Shown here: piece by piece, positions 1-9,658 of the stretch
Layout of the letters: each line of letters opens with the position of its first letter
Numbering within the stretch: the first letter of the stretch is position 1
Origin: Breoghania sp037026715
GTDB lineage: Bacteria > Pseudomonadota > Alphaproteobacteria > Rhizobiales > Stappiaceae
Length of the DNA stretch: 64,000 bases
Assembly: GCF_037026715.1 (NCBI RefSeq)
Contig: NZ_JBANCG010000002.1
Coordinates: forward strand, 186,001 to 250,000
Direction: 5' to 3'
Notes under the pieces: generated by a model
The model's database searches: none
What the model was told of the DNA's origin: nothing
The model's input: only the letters and a program-made list of their open reading frames with translations
Position numbers and translations under genes: made by a program

Positions 1-582
1 TTCACCCGCTCCGGCGAAGATGTTGAGCGCGCCGATCTGGAATTCCACGTCCAGCCGCTCTCTCTCGACAAGTTCGGCGATCCGCTGCACGCCTTCCCCG
101 CCATCACCACGAGCGTGTGCAACCTGCGTCCCGAAAGCCGGGGGCATATCCGCATCACCGACAGGGACGTGGGCGCCCAGCCGGAAATCGCGCCGAACTA
201 TCTTGCGAGCGAGCGCGACCGCGAGATCGCAGCGCGTTCGCTCCGCATCGCCCGCCGCATCACCAACGCGCCCGCGTTCTCCGAATACAGGCCCGAAGAA
301 TACCTGCCGGGCCCCTCTGTCGGTGATGATGATGCCTCGCTCGCCAAGGCCGCAGGCGATATCGGCACCACCATCTTCCATCCCGTCGGCACGGCCAAAA
401 TGGGACTTTCTTCCGATCCCATGGCCGTTGTCGACGAGCGGCTTCGCGTTTTCGGCGTCGAGGGCCTCAGGGTTGCCGACGCCTCGGTCATGCCGACGAT
501 CACCTCCGGCAACACCAACTCGCCCACCATCATGATCGCCGACAAGGCGGCCGCCATGATCCGGGAGGACAGTCGCGGCTGA
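1..582 (+). CDS. GMC family FAD-dependent oxidoreductase, C-terminal part (5' truncated by window edge)
   Basis: The reading frame is open from the first base, so only about 193 C-terminal residues are present. They match the C-terminal domain of GMC oxidoreductases (choline, alcohol or glucose dehydrogenase-like flavoenzymes): the FHPVGTAKMG segment carries the conserved active-site His, followed by the AVVDERLRVFGVEGLRVADASVMP and SGNTNSPTIMIADKAA blocks that close the FAD fold. The substrate cannot be told from this fragment. The next gene follows 69 bp downstream on the same strand and is a beta-oxidation-type enzyme, so an alcohol-to-acyl-CoA catabolic context is possible; this is inference. 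Confidence 0.9.
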   Translation, partial: FTRSGEDVERADLEFHVQPLSLDKFGDPLHAFPAITTSVCNLRPESRGHIRITDRDVGAQPEIAPNYLASERDREIAARSLRIARRITNAPAFSEYRPEEYLPGPSVGDDDASLAKAAGDIGTTIFHPVGTAKMGLSSDPMAVVDERLRVFGVEGLRVADASVMPTITSGNTNSPTIMIADKAAAMIREDSRG

Positions 583-651
583 ACCTTGCCGCGCACCGCG
601 TCTCCCTCTCCCCGCCTCACTGCCAAACACCAAGAAGAAACGGGACCCCGC

Positions 652-2718
652 ATGCCCAACCATGAACCGCACGACACCGTCCACGTCGAACGCCGCAACA
701 CGCAGATCGGCGACGTCGCCGTGATGACGATCGATTTTCCTCCGGTCAATGCCGGCTCCATGGCCATGCGCGCAGCGCTTCTGTCGGCCTTCGCCGGGCT
801 CGATATGCAGGGTCTTGCGGGCGTCGTGCTGACGGGGGCCGGTGGCAATTTCGTCGGCGGTGCCGATCTGCGGGAGTTCGATGCGCCGGCACAAGAGCCG
901 CATCTGCCAGACGTGATCGCGAAGATGGAAGCGTGTCCCGTGCCCGTCATTGCCGCCATCGACGGAGCGGCGCTCGGCGGGGGCTACGAGGTGGCGCTTG
1001 GTTGCGATGCGCGCGTTGCCACGGTTCGCTGTGCCGTCGGCTTGCCGGAAGTCACCCTCGGGCTCATTCCCGGCGCGGGCGGCACGCTTCGGCTCTCGCG
1101 CCTCGTCGGGCAGGCCCGGGCGATCGATCTCGTGTCCTCCGGACGCCGGGTGAAGGCTCAGGAGGCACTGAAGCTCGGCATGATCGATGCGATCGCCGAC
1201 GGGAATCTTCTGGAGGCGGCGATAGCGCATCTTGCCGGCCTCGGCGGAGACAAGCGCGTTCTGCGGGACTTGCCCGCCCGTCCGGGTTCCGCGCCGGAGG
1301 TCGCTGCGGCGGAAGAAGAGGCGCGCCGGAAAGCGCGCGGAGCGCTTGCCGTTGGCGAAGCCATCGATGCGGTCAAGCGCGCCCACACGATGCCGGTCGC
1401 GGAAGCACTCGCGGCCGAACGTGAGGCGAGCCTGCGCCTGCGTCGCGGACCGCAGTCGCGCGCGCTGCGCCATCTCTTCTTCGCGGAACGCGCGGCCACC
1501 AAGGTGCCCGAGGGCGTCGAGCCGGTTGCGATCGAAACCGTCGGCATTGTCGGCGGCGGCCGCATGGGGCAGGGCATCGCGCTCGCCTTCGCGCAAGCCG
1601 GCCTGACCGTGCGCCTCAGCGAGCGTGATGCGGACCTTCTCAAGGCGGCGATGAGCGCGCTTGCCGATGCGGCTGACGAATTGGCCGAACGGAGGCGTAT
1701 CGCCTCAGCCTCCGATCTTGTCGAGCGCATCCATCCCGGTGAACTCGATGACGTGGCCGACTGCGATCTCGTCGTGGAGGCAATCATAGAGGACATGGAT
1801 GCCAAGAAGGCGTTGTTCGCGCAGCTCGACGGCATCGTTCGCGACGACGCCATCCTCGCCACCAACACCTCCTACCTCGATATTGACGAGATCGCCCGCG
1901 CCACGAAGCATCCCTCTCGCGTCGCTGGCCTACATTTCTTCAATCCGGCCAACGTCATGCGGCTAGTGGAGGTGATTGACGCCGAAGCGACCTCGCCGCA
2001 GGTGCTGGCAAGCCTGCTGGCGCTGTCGAAGCGCATCCGCAAGCTGCCGGTCGTCGCCCGCGTCGGCGAAGGCTTCATCGGCAACCGCGTTTTTGCGGCC
2101 TATCGCCAGCAGGCGGAGTTCCTGATCGAGGAAGGGGCGCTGCCGTGGGAGGTCGATGCGGCCATGGAAGGCTTCGGCTTCGCGATGGGTCTGTTCAAGG
2201 TCTACGATCTCGCGGGCCTCGATATCGCCTGGTCCCGGCGCAAGCGCCTGGCACCGACGCGCGACCCGCGGGCGCGGTATGTCGAGATCCCGGACGTGCT
2301 GTGCGAGATGGGCCGTTTCGGGCGCAAGACGAAGGCCGGCTGGTACGACTATGCCAGCGGCAAGCCCGTCCCGGATCGGCAAGTCGAGATCATCATCGCC
2401 GACACCGCCGCCTCCAAGGGCATTACGCGCCGCTCCTTCGCCGCTGACGAGATCGTCTCGCGCATCATGGCCGCGATCGTCAACGAGGCAGCGCTGCTGC
2501 TTGGCGAGGGCATCGCCGCGCGGGCGTCCGATGTCGATGTGGTGCTTGTCAACGGCTACGGCTTCCCCAAGCTCAAGGGCGGGCCGCTGCACTGGGCGGC
2601 GAACCAGCCGCGTGCCGAGATCGTTGCCGCCGTCGATGAGATGGCGCGGGCCTCGGGCTTCGGCATCGAGCCGGCCGCCAATCTGGCGGCGGTTCTTGCC
2701 GAGTCAGAGGCGGTATAG
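652..2718 (+). CDS. bifunctional enoyl-CoA hydratase / 3-hydroxyacyl-CoA dehydrogenase
   Basis: A 688-aa fused beta-oxidation enzyme of the FadJ/FadB alpha-subunit or peroxisomal-multifunctional type. The N-terminal crotonase domain (about residues 15-200) has the oxyanion-hole segments GGNFVGGADLREF and GAALGGGYEVALGCD and the GLPEVTLGLIPGAGGT block. The second half (about 295-600) is an NAD-binding 3-hydroxyacyl-CoA dehydrogenase with GIVGGGRMGQGIA, the VVEAIIEDMDAKK stretch and the catalytic HFFNPANVMRLVEV segment. Predicted reactions are hydration of trans-2-enoyl-CoA and NAD-dependent oxidation of the 3-hydroxyacyl-CoA. The start at 652 follows an AAGAAGAAACGGGA purine tract; the frame also extends upstream to a TTG at 586, which looks unlikely. 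No thiolase partner lies next to it. Confidence 0.9.
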   Translation: MPNHEPHDTVHVERRNTQIGDVAVMTIDFPPVNAGSMAMRAALLSAFAGLDMQGLAGVVLTGAGGNFVGGADLREFDAPAQEPHLPDVIAKMEACPVPVIAAIDGAALGGGYEVALGCDARVATVRCAVGLPEVTLGLIPGAGGTLRLSRLVGQARAIDLVSSGRRVKAQEALKLGMIDAIADGNLLEAAIAHLAGLGGDKRVLRDLPARPGSAPEVAAAEEEARRKARGALAVGEAIDAVKRAHTMPVAEALAAEREASLRLRRGPQSRALRHLFFAERAATKVPEGVEPVAIETVGIVGGGRMGQGIALAFAQAGLTVRLSERDADLLKAAMSALADAADELAERRRIASASDLVERIHPGELDDVADCDLVVEAIIEDMDAKKALFAQLDGIVRDDAILATNTSYLDIDEIARATKHPSRVAGLHFFNPANVMRLVEVIDAEATSPQVLASLLALSKRIRKLPVVARVGEGFIGNRVFAAYRQQAEFLIEEGALPWEVDAAMEGFGFAMGLFKVYDLAGLDIAWSRRKRLAPTRDPRARYVEIPDVLCEMGRFGRKTKAGWYDYASGKPVPDRQVEIIIADTAASKGITRRSFAADEIVSRIMAAIVNEAALLLGEGIAARASDVDVVLVNGYGFPKLKGGPLHWAANQPRAEIVAAVDEMARASGFGIEPAANLAAVLAESEAV

Positions 2719-3020
2719 CGCTGCCTTTTCGCGGCAAGGTCCTGCCGGATCCGGCGCGCGGGCTTGTCGTTCAGGCGGCTAAGCCCGAACGCAACGCGCA
2801 AGCGCCGCGACAAGGCGATGCTTAGTGAATTGATCGTGAACGGTTTTCGACGCCCTTAGGGGCATTCAAGATGCGTTCCGACGGCTTCATTCGAACGCTG
2901 GCCGTGGGGAGAGGGGGCGGAAAGGCGTCGATGACCGGGGGCGGGAAGGTGTCGATGCTTCCGAGCCGCGCCGGGTGTCCGGATCACCTGTGGTGTCGGA
3001 GATCCTGGGTGTCGCTTGCA
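2719..3020. other. intergenic, no feature recognised
   Basis: About 300 bp between the dehydrogenase and the convergent small zinc-ribbon gene. I see no convincing ORF, RNA fold or promoter. Short G-rich direct repeats built on GGTGTCG occur near 2950-3010. Confidence 0.4.
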
Positions 3021-3206
3021 TCAACCGACGACGTTGCGGTCCACTTGCGGCATCTTTGAGCGGATATCGCCCCAGGAACCAAGAGGCGCCTGGCAGGCCG
3101 AACAGTCGATCTGCATCCGCTCCGGAATCTCGACCGTCGTGATCGTGTTGGTCGCACCGCAATGCGGGCAGGGTATGGCGTGTTGATCGAATGCGGGCGG
3201 ATTCAT
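3021..3206 (-). CDS. small zinc-ribbon protein, unknown function
   Basis: A 61-aa protein with two cysteine pairs, CPHC near residue 13 and CSAC near residue 35, the layout of a compact zinc ribbon. There is no signal peptide or membrane segment, so it is probably cytosolic. The start is supported by a GGAAGGGAG Shine-Dalgarno sequence a few bases upstream of the ATG. It is a lone minus-strand gene between plus-strand neighbours. Small ribbons of this kind may bind nucleic acid or act as metal chaperones; nothing here decides between those. I do not recognise a named family. Confidence 0.6.
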   Translation of the reverse strand: MNPPAFDQHAIPCPHCGATNTITTVEIPERMQIDCSACQAPLGSWGDIRSKMPQVDRNVVG

Positions 3207-3641
3207 GGTACTCCCTTCCCTGTTCAGAAGGCAGGAGTCTCAATCTCTGGTGTCGTTCAGATCTTGTCTCTCAGCCCTCGTCGTGTCTTTCTCGCGAAAG
3301 CCGACGGTAGAGTGACTATACGCGTTCTCACCCAGAGAGTCGAACCGATTGAAGTATATAAGCCGGAAATATTGGCTTTTGTACGGTGTCGGACAGGGTT
3401 GTCGAAATTCGGGTGTGGTGAAATGGGAAGACGCTTAGTTTTTGAATAAAAAATTGCCACACGGGTATTCGTCTTTCTTCTTTAGGGTCTTGCGGCGAGC
3501 GGAGTGTTGATTGCGTCGTCTCGTCGGGACTTCGAAGGCGCTGTCATCAAGATGAAGTCCAAATGGACTTTTGATAGCCCGCGCGGCTTATGTTCGAAAC
3601 GAGCGCGGTAATCTGGGATGTCTGCAGGAGGAGAAGAATTC
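3207..3641. other. intergenic, partly AT-rich
   Basis: The divergent gap between the zinc-ribbon gene and the thioesterase unit. The stretch 3340-3480 is clearly richer in A and T than its surroundings and is the likely place for promoters in both directions, but no exact -35/-10 pair could be assigned. No credible ORF. Confidence 0.35.
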
Positions 3642-3689
3642 ATGCCCGAGTTGTGCACGCACCGCCCAAGCGGGAACAACGGCAAATGA
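3642..3689 (+). CDS. possible 15-codon leader ORF coupled to the thioesterase
   Basis: An ATG at 3642 follows a strong Shine-Dalgarno sequence (CAGGAGGAGAAGAATTC) and opens a frame MPELCTHRPSGNNGK that stops at TGA 3687-3689. That stop overlaps the ATG of the thioesterase (3686) as ATGA. The thioesterase has only a weak ribosome site of its own, so reinitiation after this mini-ORF is a reasonable model. No function is proposed for the peptide. Confidence 0.3.
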   Translation: MPELCTHRPSGNNGK

Positions 3690-4135
3690 CGCAAAGACCC
3701 GCTCCCGCCGAGCGCGGCGCCTACCGGGCCTTCCGCGCGATCCCCACGCGCTGGATGGACAACGACATCTATGGCCACATGAACAATGTCGTTCACTATT
3801 CGCTGTTCGATACGGCGGTCAACGGCTGGCTCGTGGAGGCGGAGGTGCTGGATATCCGCACCGGCGGCCGGATCGGACTTGTGGTCGAGACGGGGTGCCG
3901 TTACCACGCTGAAATGGCCTTTCCGGATGTCGTCACCGCCGGCATTCGGGTCGCACGGATCGGAACCTCGTCGGTGCGCTACGAGGTTGGCCTCTTCCGT
4001 AACGACGAGAACGCGGCGAGTGCGGAAGGGTTCTTCATCCACGTCTATGTCGACAGGGAAACGCGCCGCCCGGTGCCGCTCGATCCGGCCATGCGCGCGG
4101 CGCTCGGGAAGATCCTCATGCCGCCGGGTGCCTGA
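3686..4135 (+). CDS. acyl-CoA thioesterase, 4HBT/YbgC hotdog family
   Basis: A 149-aa single-domain hotdog-fold thioesterase. The N-terminal RWMDNDIYGHMNNVVHYSLFDTAVNGWL segment contains the family signature with the catalytic Asp (in the D-x-Y-G-H-M-N pattern), followed by the central helix and the strand region VVETGCRYHAEMAFPDVV. It should hydrolyse an acyl-CoA or hydroxybenzoyl-CoA type thioester in the cytosol; the actual acyl group is unknown. The length is typical of the YbgC/FcbC group. The start at 3686 is chosen because homology begins shortly after it and because it overlaps the stop of a short upstream ORF; a longer frame reaches 3590. Confidence 0.85.
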   Translation: MTQRPAPAERGAYRAFRAIPTRWMDNDIYGHMNNVVHYSLFDTAVNGWLVEAEVLDIRTGGRIGLVVETGCRYHAEMAFPDVVTAGIRVARIGTSSVRYEVGLFRNDENAASAEGFFIHVYVDRETRRPVPLDPAMRAALGKILMPPGA

Positions 4136-4458
4136 GAGCCCGTGCTTTCCCCAGCTTTACGAACAACTGAAACGGGGTATTGAAGGAAACCCGCCGACGC
4201 GCCAATCTTGTGCCGCAATTCGGGATCCGGGTGAGGGTCCCGTTCACAAGCTCGAGATGTCAGACAGTTGAGCGATTGCGCCTGATCGACGGTGATGAGT
4301 CGTTTCATTCGCCGACACCTTGTCGCCCGCCGCTTCTCAAGCCCGTCTCATTCAAAGGGACCCCCGTTGAACATTCGCAGAACCTCAGGCCCGTCAGCAT
4401 CCGGAGCGCCGATTTGAACCGGGTCGAACAGCATCGCTTCCATGACCGGAGCTTTCGG
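4136..4458. other. intergenic upstream of the RND efflux operon
   Basis: About 320 bp ahead of the efflux operon, expected to hold its promoter. The adaptor frame stays open back to 4180, but that extension has no signal-peptide character and is judged non-coding. No clear operator palindrome was seen. Confidence 0.35.
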
Positions 4459-5541
4459 ATGCGCCTGCGCGCGGCGGCGGCCGGCGCATTCGCCGTCCTT
4501 GCCATCGGACACGTGGCCATGGCTGCGGAGGATCCGCCGCACGGCAAGCGCGTCGATACTGTCACCGTCACGCTGCAGCCCTATGTCGACGAGACGACGC
4601 TGACCGGCGAGATCGCGGCGCGCAACGAGGCCGCATTGTCGTTCAAGGTGGGCGGCCGCGTATCCGACGTCTATGTCGATGTTGGCGACCATCTCGCCAA
4701 GGGCGACGTTCTCGCCCGCATCGATCCGACCGAGCAGGAGGCCGACGTCGCCTCCGCGAAGGCCGCCGTCACCTCCGCGCAGGCTCAGCTCAAGAATTCC
4801 AGCTCGACATTCGAGCGACAGAAGAAGCTGCTCGCGAGCGGCTTCACCACCCGCTCCGACTACGATGCCGCGGAGAAGGCGCTGAAGACGGCGAAGAGCA
4901 TGCTCGACAGCGCCAGGGCGCAGCTGACGACTGCGAACAGCAACCTCGCGGACACCGTGCTGAAGGCGGAGGCCGACGGCATCGTGACCGAGCGCAATGT
5001 CGACCCGGGGCAGGTCGTGGGTGCCGCGCAGAGCGTCTTCAACTTCGCCAATGACGGCGATCGGGACGCTATCTTCGAGATCCAGGAACAGCTGCTCACC
5101 GGTCCGGCGCCATCAAGCGTTTCCGTGTCGCTCCTGTCGAACCCGGCCGTGACCACCACGGGTCGCATCCGGGAGGTCTCGCCGCTGATCAATCCGCAGA
5201 CGGGCACCGTCAAGGTCAAGATCGGCCTCGATCGGGTGCCGCCGGAGATGCAGCTCGGGTCCGCCGTCGCCGGCAGCGTCAGCCGGACGCTTCCGGAAGA
5301 TGTCATCGTGCTGCCGTGGCTGGCGCTTGCCGCGGACAACGGCCGGCCTGCCGTGTGGGTGGTCGATCCCGCCGACAATACGGTCGCGCTGCGTCCGATA
5401 CGGATTGAACGCTACGATTCCAGCCGCATCCTGGTGGCGGAGGGATTGAAGCCGGGTGACCGGGTGGTCACGACCGGATCGCAGATGCTGCGTCCGGGGG
5501 AAACGGTTCAGCCCGTCGGGGAAGGGGAGGCGGACAAATGA
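4459..5541 (+). CDS. RND efflux periplasmic adaptor subunit (first of two)
   Basis: A 360-aa membrane fusion protein. It begins with a Sec signal peptide (MRLRAAAAGAFAVLAIGHVAMAAEDPP), then the barrel-sandwich lipoyl halves around GRVSDVYVDVGDHLAKGDVLARID, a long alpha-hairpin (about residues 95-165), the return lipoyl strand ADGIVTERNVDPGQVV, a beta-barrel and a membrane-proximal domain ending GDRVVTTGSQMLRPGETV. It links an inner-membrane pump to an outer-membrane channel. The start at 4459 has a GGAG ribosome site 8 bases upstream and gives the signal peptide; a longer frame from 4180 is rejected. It overlaps the next adaptor by ATGA, so the two are co-translated. Confidence 0.92.
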   Translation: MRLRAAAAGAFAVLAIGHVAMAAEDPPHGKRVDTVTVTLQPYVDETTLTGEIAARNEAALSFKVGGRVSDVYVDVGDHLAKGDVLARIDPTEQEADVASAKAAVTSAQAQLKNSSSTFERQKKLLASGFTTRSDYDAAEKALKTAKSMLDSARAQLTTANSNLADTVLKAEADGIVTERNVDPGQVVGAAQSVFNFANDGDRDAIFEIQEQLLTGPAPSSVSVSLLSNPAVTTTGRIREVSPLINPQTGTVKVKIGLDRVPPEMQLGSAVAGSVSRTLPEDVIVLPWLALAADNGRPAVWVVDPADNTVALRPIRIERYDSSRILVAEGLKPGDRVVTTGSQMLRPGETVQPVGEGEADK

Positions 5542-6611
5542 AGCCGGCCCGTTTTTTGCCTCTCCTGATGATGCTTGCGCTTGCCGCCTGCGGAGACGAT
5601 GAGCCGACCTCCGCCGAGGCTGCCGCGCCGCGCCCCGTGCTTACAGAGGAAGCCAGTCAGGTCGCCGCCCATATCGAGGGTTTCTCCGGCACGGTCGAAC
5701 CCCGCTACGAGACCAAGCTCGCATTCCGCACGCTCGGCCGGATCGTTTCGCTCGATGCTGATGTGGGCGATCAGGTCCAGGCCGGCGCTGAGCTTGCGCA
5801 TATCGATGCGGAAACGCTTGAGGCAAGCGTCCGTCAGGCCAAGGCGCAACTGGCATCTGCCCGCGCCCAGGCACAGAATGCGCGCGCGAGCCTCGGCCGG
5901 GCGAAGGCCCTGTTTGAGAAAAACACCGTCTCTTCCGCGGATCTGGAAACCGCCGAACAGTCGCAGACCTCCGCGGAAGCATCCGTGACCGAAGCCCAGG
6001 CGGATCTCGCCAAGGCGGAGAACGCGCTGTCCTATGCCATTCTCACAGCACCCTTTGCCGGTGTCATCACCGCGCGCTCGGCCGATGTCGGTCAGGTCGT
6101 CTCCGCCGGCGAGACGGTGATGACGCTTGCTCGCGTCGATGTGCGCGAGGCCGTCGTGGATATTCCGAGCGACCTCATCGACACGGTCGACACCGGCGCT
6201 CCCTTCAGCGTCCGGCTGCAGACCGATCCCGCGATCCGGGCTCAGGGAAAGGTGCGGGAGGTCGCGCCTGAAGCGGACGCGCTGACCCGCACCAACCGCG
6301 TTCGCATCCTGCTTGAGAATCCGCCGGCGGCCTTTCGCCTCGGCTCGCTTATAAGCGTCCGCCCCCAGGGGCAGAACGCGGCGGCGCTGACCGTGCCGAA
6401 AAGCGCGATCCTGGAAGATGGCGGGAAGACATTCGTCTGGGTGGTCGAAGACGGTGCCGTGCATCGGCGGGAGGTGAAGACCGGCGCCATTTTGGCCGGC
6501 GCGGTGGCCATAAGCTCCGGGCTTGAAGCGGGAGAGCGCGTGGTGGTTGCCGGCATCCATAGCCTCAAGGAAGGCCAGCAGGTATCCGTGTTCGGAGAAG
6601 AGCGCCCATGA
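5538..6611 (+). CDS. RND efflux periplasmic adaptor lipoprotein (second of two)
   Basis: A 357-aa second membrane fusion protein with a lipoprotein signal: MKPARFLPLLMMLALAAC contains an L-A-A-C lipobox, so it should be lipid-anchored on the periplasmic face. The lipoyl domain (LGRIVSLDADVGDQVQAGAELAHID), an Ala/Gln-rich alpha-hairpin near residues 95-150, and the PFAGVITARSADVGQVVSAG return strand are clear. It overlaps both neighbours by ATGA. Two different adaptors serving one RND pump is the arrangement known from TriABC of Pseudomonas; the functional comparison is inference. Confidence 0.92.
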   Translation: MKPARFLPLLMMLALAACGDDEPTSAEAAAPRPVLTEEASQVAAHIEGFSGTVEPRYETKLAFRTLGRIVSLDADVGDQVQAGAELAHIDAETLEASVRQAKAQLASARAQAQNARASLGRAKALFEKNTVSSADLETAEQSQTSAEASVTEAQADLAKAENALSYAILTAPFAGVITARSADVGQVVSAGETVMTLARVDVREAVVDIPSDLIDTVDTGAPFSVRLQTDPAIRAQGKVREVAPEADALTRTNRVRILLENPPAAFRLGSLISVRPQGQNAAALTVPKSAILEDGGKTFVWVVEDGAVHRREVKTGAILAGAVAISSGLEAGERVVVAGIHSLKEGQQVSVFGEERP

Positions 6612-9600
6612 CATCCTTCAATCTGTCCGACTGGGCGCTGCGTCACCGCTCCTTCGTCTGGTTCCTGATGATCGTCTCGCTGGTCGCGGGCGTGATGTCC
6701 TATTTCAATCTCGGCCGCGAGGAGGATCCGAGCTTCACCATCAAGACGATGGTGGTCTCCGCCTCCATGCCGGGCGCCAACGTGCGCGAGATGACGAAGC
6801 AGGTGACCGACCGCATCGAGAAGAAGCTGCAGGAACTCGACACGCTCGACTACACGCGCTCGATCACCACCCCCGGCCAGTCCGTCGTTTTCGTGAACCT
6901 GCTGCCCACCACGCCCGGTCGCGACGTGAAGGGCATCTGGCAACATGTGCGCAACATGATGTCGGATATCCGCTCGCAATTCCCGAGCGAGTTTCAGGGC
7001 TTCTCGTTCAACGACGAGTTCGGTGACGTCTTCGGCAACGTCTATGCGTTCACCTCCGACGGCCTGACCCAGCGCCAGCTGCGCGACTACGTGGAAAACG
7101 TGCGCGACAGGATCATAGCCCTGCCCGATGCCGGCAAGGTAGATCTGATCGGCGCGCAGGACGAGGTGATTTATCTGGAATTCTCGCTGCGCAAGGTCGC
7201 CGCCCTCGGTCTCGACCGGCAGCAGATCCTCGACACGCTGCAATCGCAGAACGCCATCGCGCCCTCCGGCGTCGTGCAGGCCGGGCCGGAGCGCATCCTC
7301 GTGCGCGTCAACGGCCAGTACACCTCCGAAGACAGCCTCAAGGCCGTCAATCTCAGGGTGAACGACCGCTTCTTCCGTCTGTCCGACGTGGCCACCATCA
7401 CCCGCGGCTACGAGGACCCGCCCTCGACGCTCTTCCGCTATAAGGGCCAGCCGGCGATCGGGCTTGCCATCGGCATGAAGAGCGGCAGCAACATTCTCGA
7501 TTTCGGCGAGGAGCTGAAGGCGGAGATGGCGCGCATCGAGGCCGGGCTCCCGATCGGCGTCTCGGTCCACAAGGTGGCGGACCAGTCGCAGATCGTCGAG
7601 GAAGCCGTCGGCGGCTTTACCCGCGCCCTGTTCGAGGCCGTCGCGATCGTCCTCGTTGTCAGTTTCGTGTCCCTGGGCTTGCGTGCGGGCCTTGTCGTTG
7701 CACTTTCCATTCCGCTGGTGCTGGCGATCACCTTCGTCGGCATGGACCTGATGCACATCACGCTGCAGCGGGTGTCGCTCGGTGCCCTGATCATCGCGCT
7801 CGGCCTTCTCGTGGATGACGCGATGATCGCCATCGAGACCATGGTCTCCAGGCTTGAGGCCGGCGACGACCGGAAGACCGCGGCGAGTTTCGCCTGGACC
7901 TCGATCGCCTTTCCCATGCTCACGGGCACGCTGGTGACGGTCGCCGGTTTCCTGCCCATCGGCTTCAACACCTCGAACGCCGGCGAATACACGTTTTCGC
8001 TGTTTCAGGTGCTGGCCTTGTCGCTGCTGCTGTCATGGATCGTGGCGGTGCTGTTCGCGCCGTTGCTGGGCGTGGTCTTTCTGCCGCGCAGCATGAAGAA
8101 GCACGACGAGACGCCGTCCCGCTTGCGCCGCACGTTCTCGAAGCTCCTGAAGACGGCCATGCGCTGGCGCTACGTGACGATCGCCATAACGGTGGCGCTG
8201 TTCGCGGCCTCCGTCTTCGCCATGCAGTTCGTGCAGCAGCAGTTCTTCCCGTCCTCCGACAGGCCGGAACTGGTGGTCGATTTCACCCTTCGCCACAATT
8301 CAACGATCAAGGCCACAAAGGCCCAGATGGACGAACTGGAAGCGACCCTTGAGGGCGATCCGGACATCGACCACTGGAGCTCCTATGTGGGTCGTTCCGC
8401 CGTACGCTTCATCCTCGCCTACGACGTGCAGCCCTCCAATCCGTTCTTCGGACAGGTGGTGATCGTCACAAAGGGGTTTGAGGCGCGCAAGCGGGTGCAG
8501 GCGCGTCTGGAAGCCTACGCGGCAAAGCACTTCTACGGCTCGGATGTCTACGTCAAGACGCTGGAGCTCGGTCCTCCGGTCGGGCGCCCCGTGCAGTACC
8601 GCCTCGGCGGTCCCGACGTGGAGACGGTGCGGACCAAGGCGCGCGAGCTTGCTGCGCTGATGGCGAAGGACAAACGGCTGGAAAAGATCGTGATGAACTG
8701 GAACGAGCCGGCGCGCGTGCTTCAGGTGAAGATCCTGCAGGACAAGGCGCGCCAGCTCGGCGTCAGCTCTCAGGCCATCGCCTCGACGCTGAATCAGGTG
8801 CTGGACGGCGTCACCGTCACCCAGGTGCGCGACGACATCTACCTCATAAACGTGGTCGCGCGCGGCAGGAAATCCGACCGCGACTCCATCGAGGCCATCG
8901 AGAACCTCCAACTCACCAACGCCAAGGGCGCGGCGATCCCGCTGGCCAGCCTCGTGAGCTATGGCTACGGCTACGAGGATCCGATCCTTTACACCCGCTC
9001 GCGCACGCCGACGATCACCGTCAGCGCGGCGATCGTCGACGATACCCAGCCGGCAACCATCGTCAACGAGCTGACGCCGTCGATCCAGGCATTCGCATCC
9101 CGCTTACCCGACGGCTACGGGGTGGAAATCGGCGGCACGGTTGAATCGAGCGGCGAAAGCCAGGGCCCGATCCTCAAGGTGGTGCCGTTCATGGTGCTGG
9201 CGATGCTGCTTTTGATCATGATCCAGATGCAGAGCTTCGGCGCGATGTTCATCGTGTTGAGCGCCGCTCCGCTGGGGCTGATCGGCGTGGTGGCGGCGCT
9301 GCTGCCGAGCGGTGCGCCACTGGGCTTCGTCGCCATCCTCGGCGTGCTGGCCCTCGTCGGCATCCTGATCCGCAACTCCGTCATCCTGGTCCACCAGATC
9401 GGCATCCTGCAGGACGAGGGACTGGATTCCTGGACCGCGGTCTTCCGGGCGAGCGAGATGCGCGCGCGTCCGATCCTGCTGACGGCGGCCGCGGCGTCGC
9501 TGGCGCTGATCCCGATCTCGCGCGAGGTCTTCTGGGGGCCGATGGCCTACGCCATGATGGGCGGCATCATCGCCGGTACGCTCATCACGCTTTTGTTCGT

Positions 9601-9658
9601 GCCGGCGCTCTATGTCGCCTGCTACAGGCTGGAGGAGCCGCAGGAAGACGCGGCCTGA
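6608..9658 (+). CDS. RND family efflux transporter permease
   Basis: A 1016-aa inner-membrane proton/drug antiporter of the AcrB fold: TM1 near residues 14-34, large periplasmic loop, TM2-6, central cytosolic stretch, TM7, second loop, TM8-12. The proton-relay aspartate pair is present in TM4 (GLLVDDAMIAIE). The TM10 basic relay residue is Arg in VGILIRNSVILVHQ where AcrB has Lys, as in the TriC-like subgroup. The C-terminus is short, without the long tail of AcrB. It is coupled by ATGA to the second adaptor and followed by a two-component pair and an outer-membrane factor, giving a nearly self-contained pump operon. The substrate is unknown. Confidence 0.94.
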   Translation: MTSFNLSDWALRHRSFVWFLMIVSLVAGVMSYFNLGREEDPSFTIKTMVVSASMPGANVREMTKQVTDRIEKKLQELDTLDYTRSITTPGQSVVFVNLLPTTPGRDVKGIWQHVRNMMSDIRSQFPSEFQGFSFNDEFGDVFGNVYAFTSDGLTQRQLRDYVENVRDRIIALPDAGKVDLIGAQDEVIYLEFSLRKVAALGLDRQQILDTLQSQNAIAPSGVVQAGPERILVRVNGQYTSEDSLKAVNLRVNDRFFRLSDVATITRGYEDPPSTLFRYKGQPAIGLAIGMKSGSNILDFGEELKAEMARIEAGLPIGVSVHKVADQSQIVEEAVGGFTRALFEAVAIVLVVSFVSLGLRAGLVVALSIPLVLAITFVGMDLMHITLQRVSLGALIIALGLLVDDAMIAIETMVSRLEAGDDRKTAASFAWTSIAFPMLTGTLVTVAGFLPIGFNTSNAGEYTFSLFQVLALSLLLSWIVAVLFAPLLGVVFLPRSMKKHDETPSRLRRTFSKLLKTAMRWRYVTIAITVALFAASVFAMQFVQQQFFPSSDRPELVVDFTLRHNSTIKATKAQMDELEATLEGDPDIDHWSSYVGRSAVRFILAYDVQPSNPFFGQVVIVTKGFEARKRVQARLEAYAAKHFYGSDVYVKTLELGPPVGRPVQYRLGGPDVETVRTKARELAALMAKDKRLEKIVMNWNEPARVLQVKILQDKARQLGVSSQAIASTLNQVLDGVTVTQVRDDIYLINVVARGRKSDRDSIEAIENLQLTNAKGAAIPLASLVSYGYGYEDPILYTRSRTPTITVSAAIVDDTQPATIVNELTPSIQAFASRLPDGYGVEIGGTVESSGESQGPILKVVPFMVLAMLLLIMIQMQSFGAMFIVLSAAPLGLIGVVAALLPSGAPLGFVAILGVLALVGILIRNSVILVHQIGILQDEGLDSWTAVFRASEMRARPILLTAAAASLALIPISREVFWGPMAYAMMGGIIAGTLITLLFVPALYVACYRLEEPQEDAA

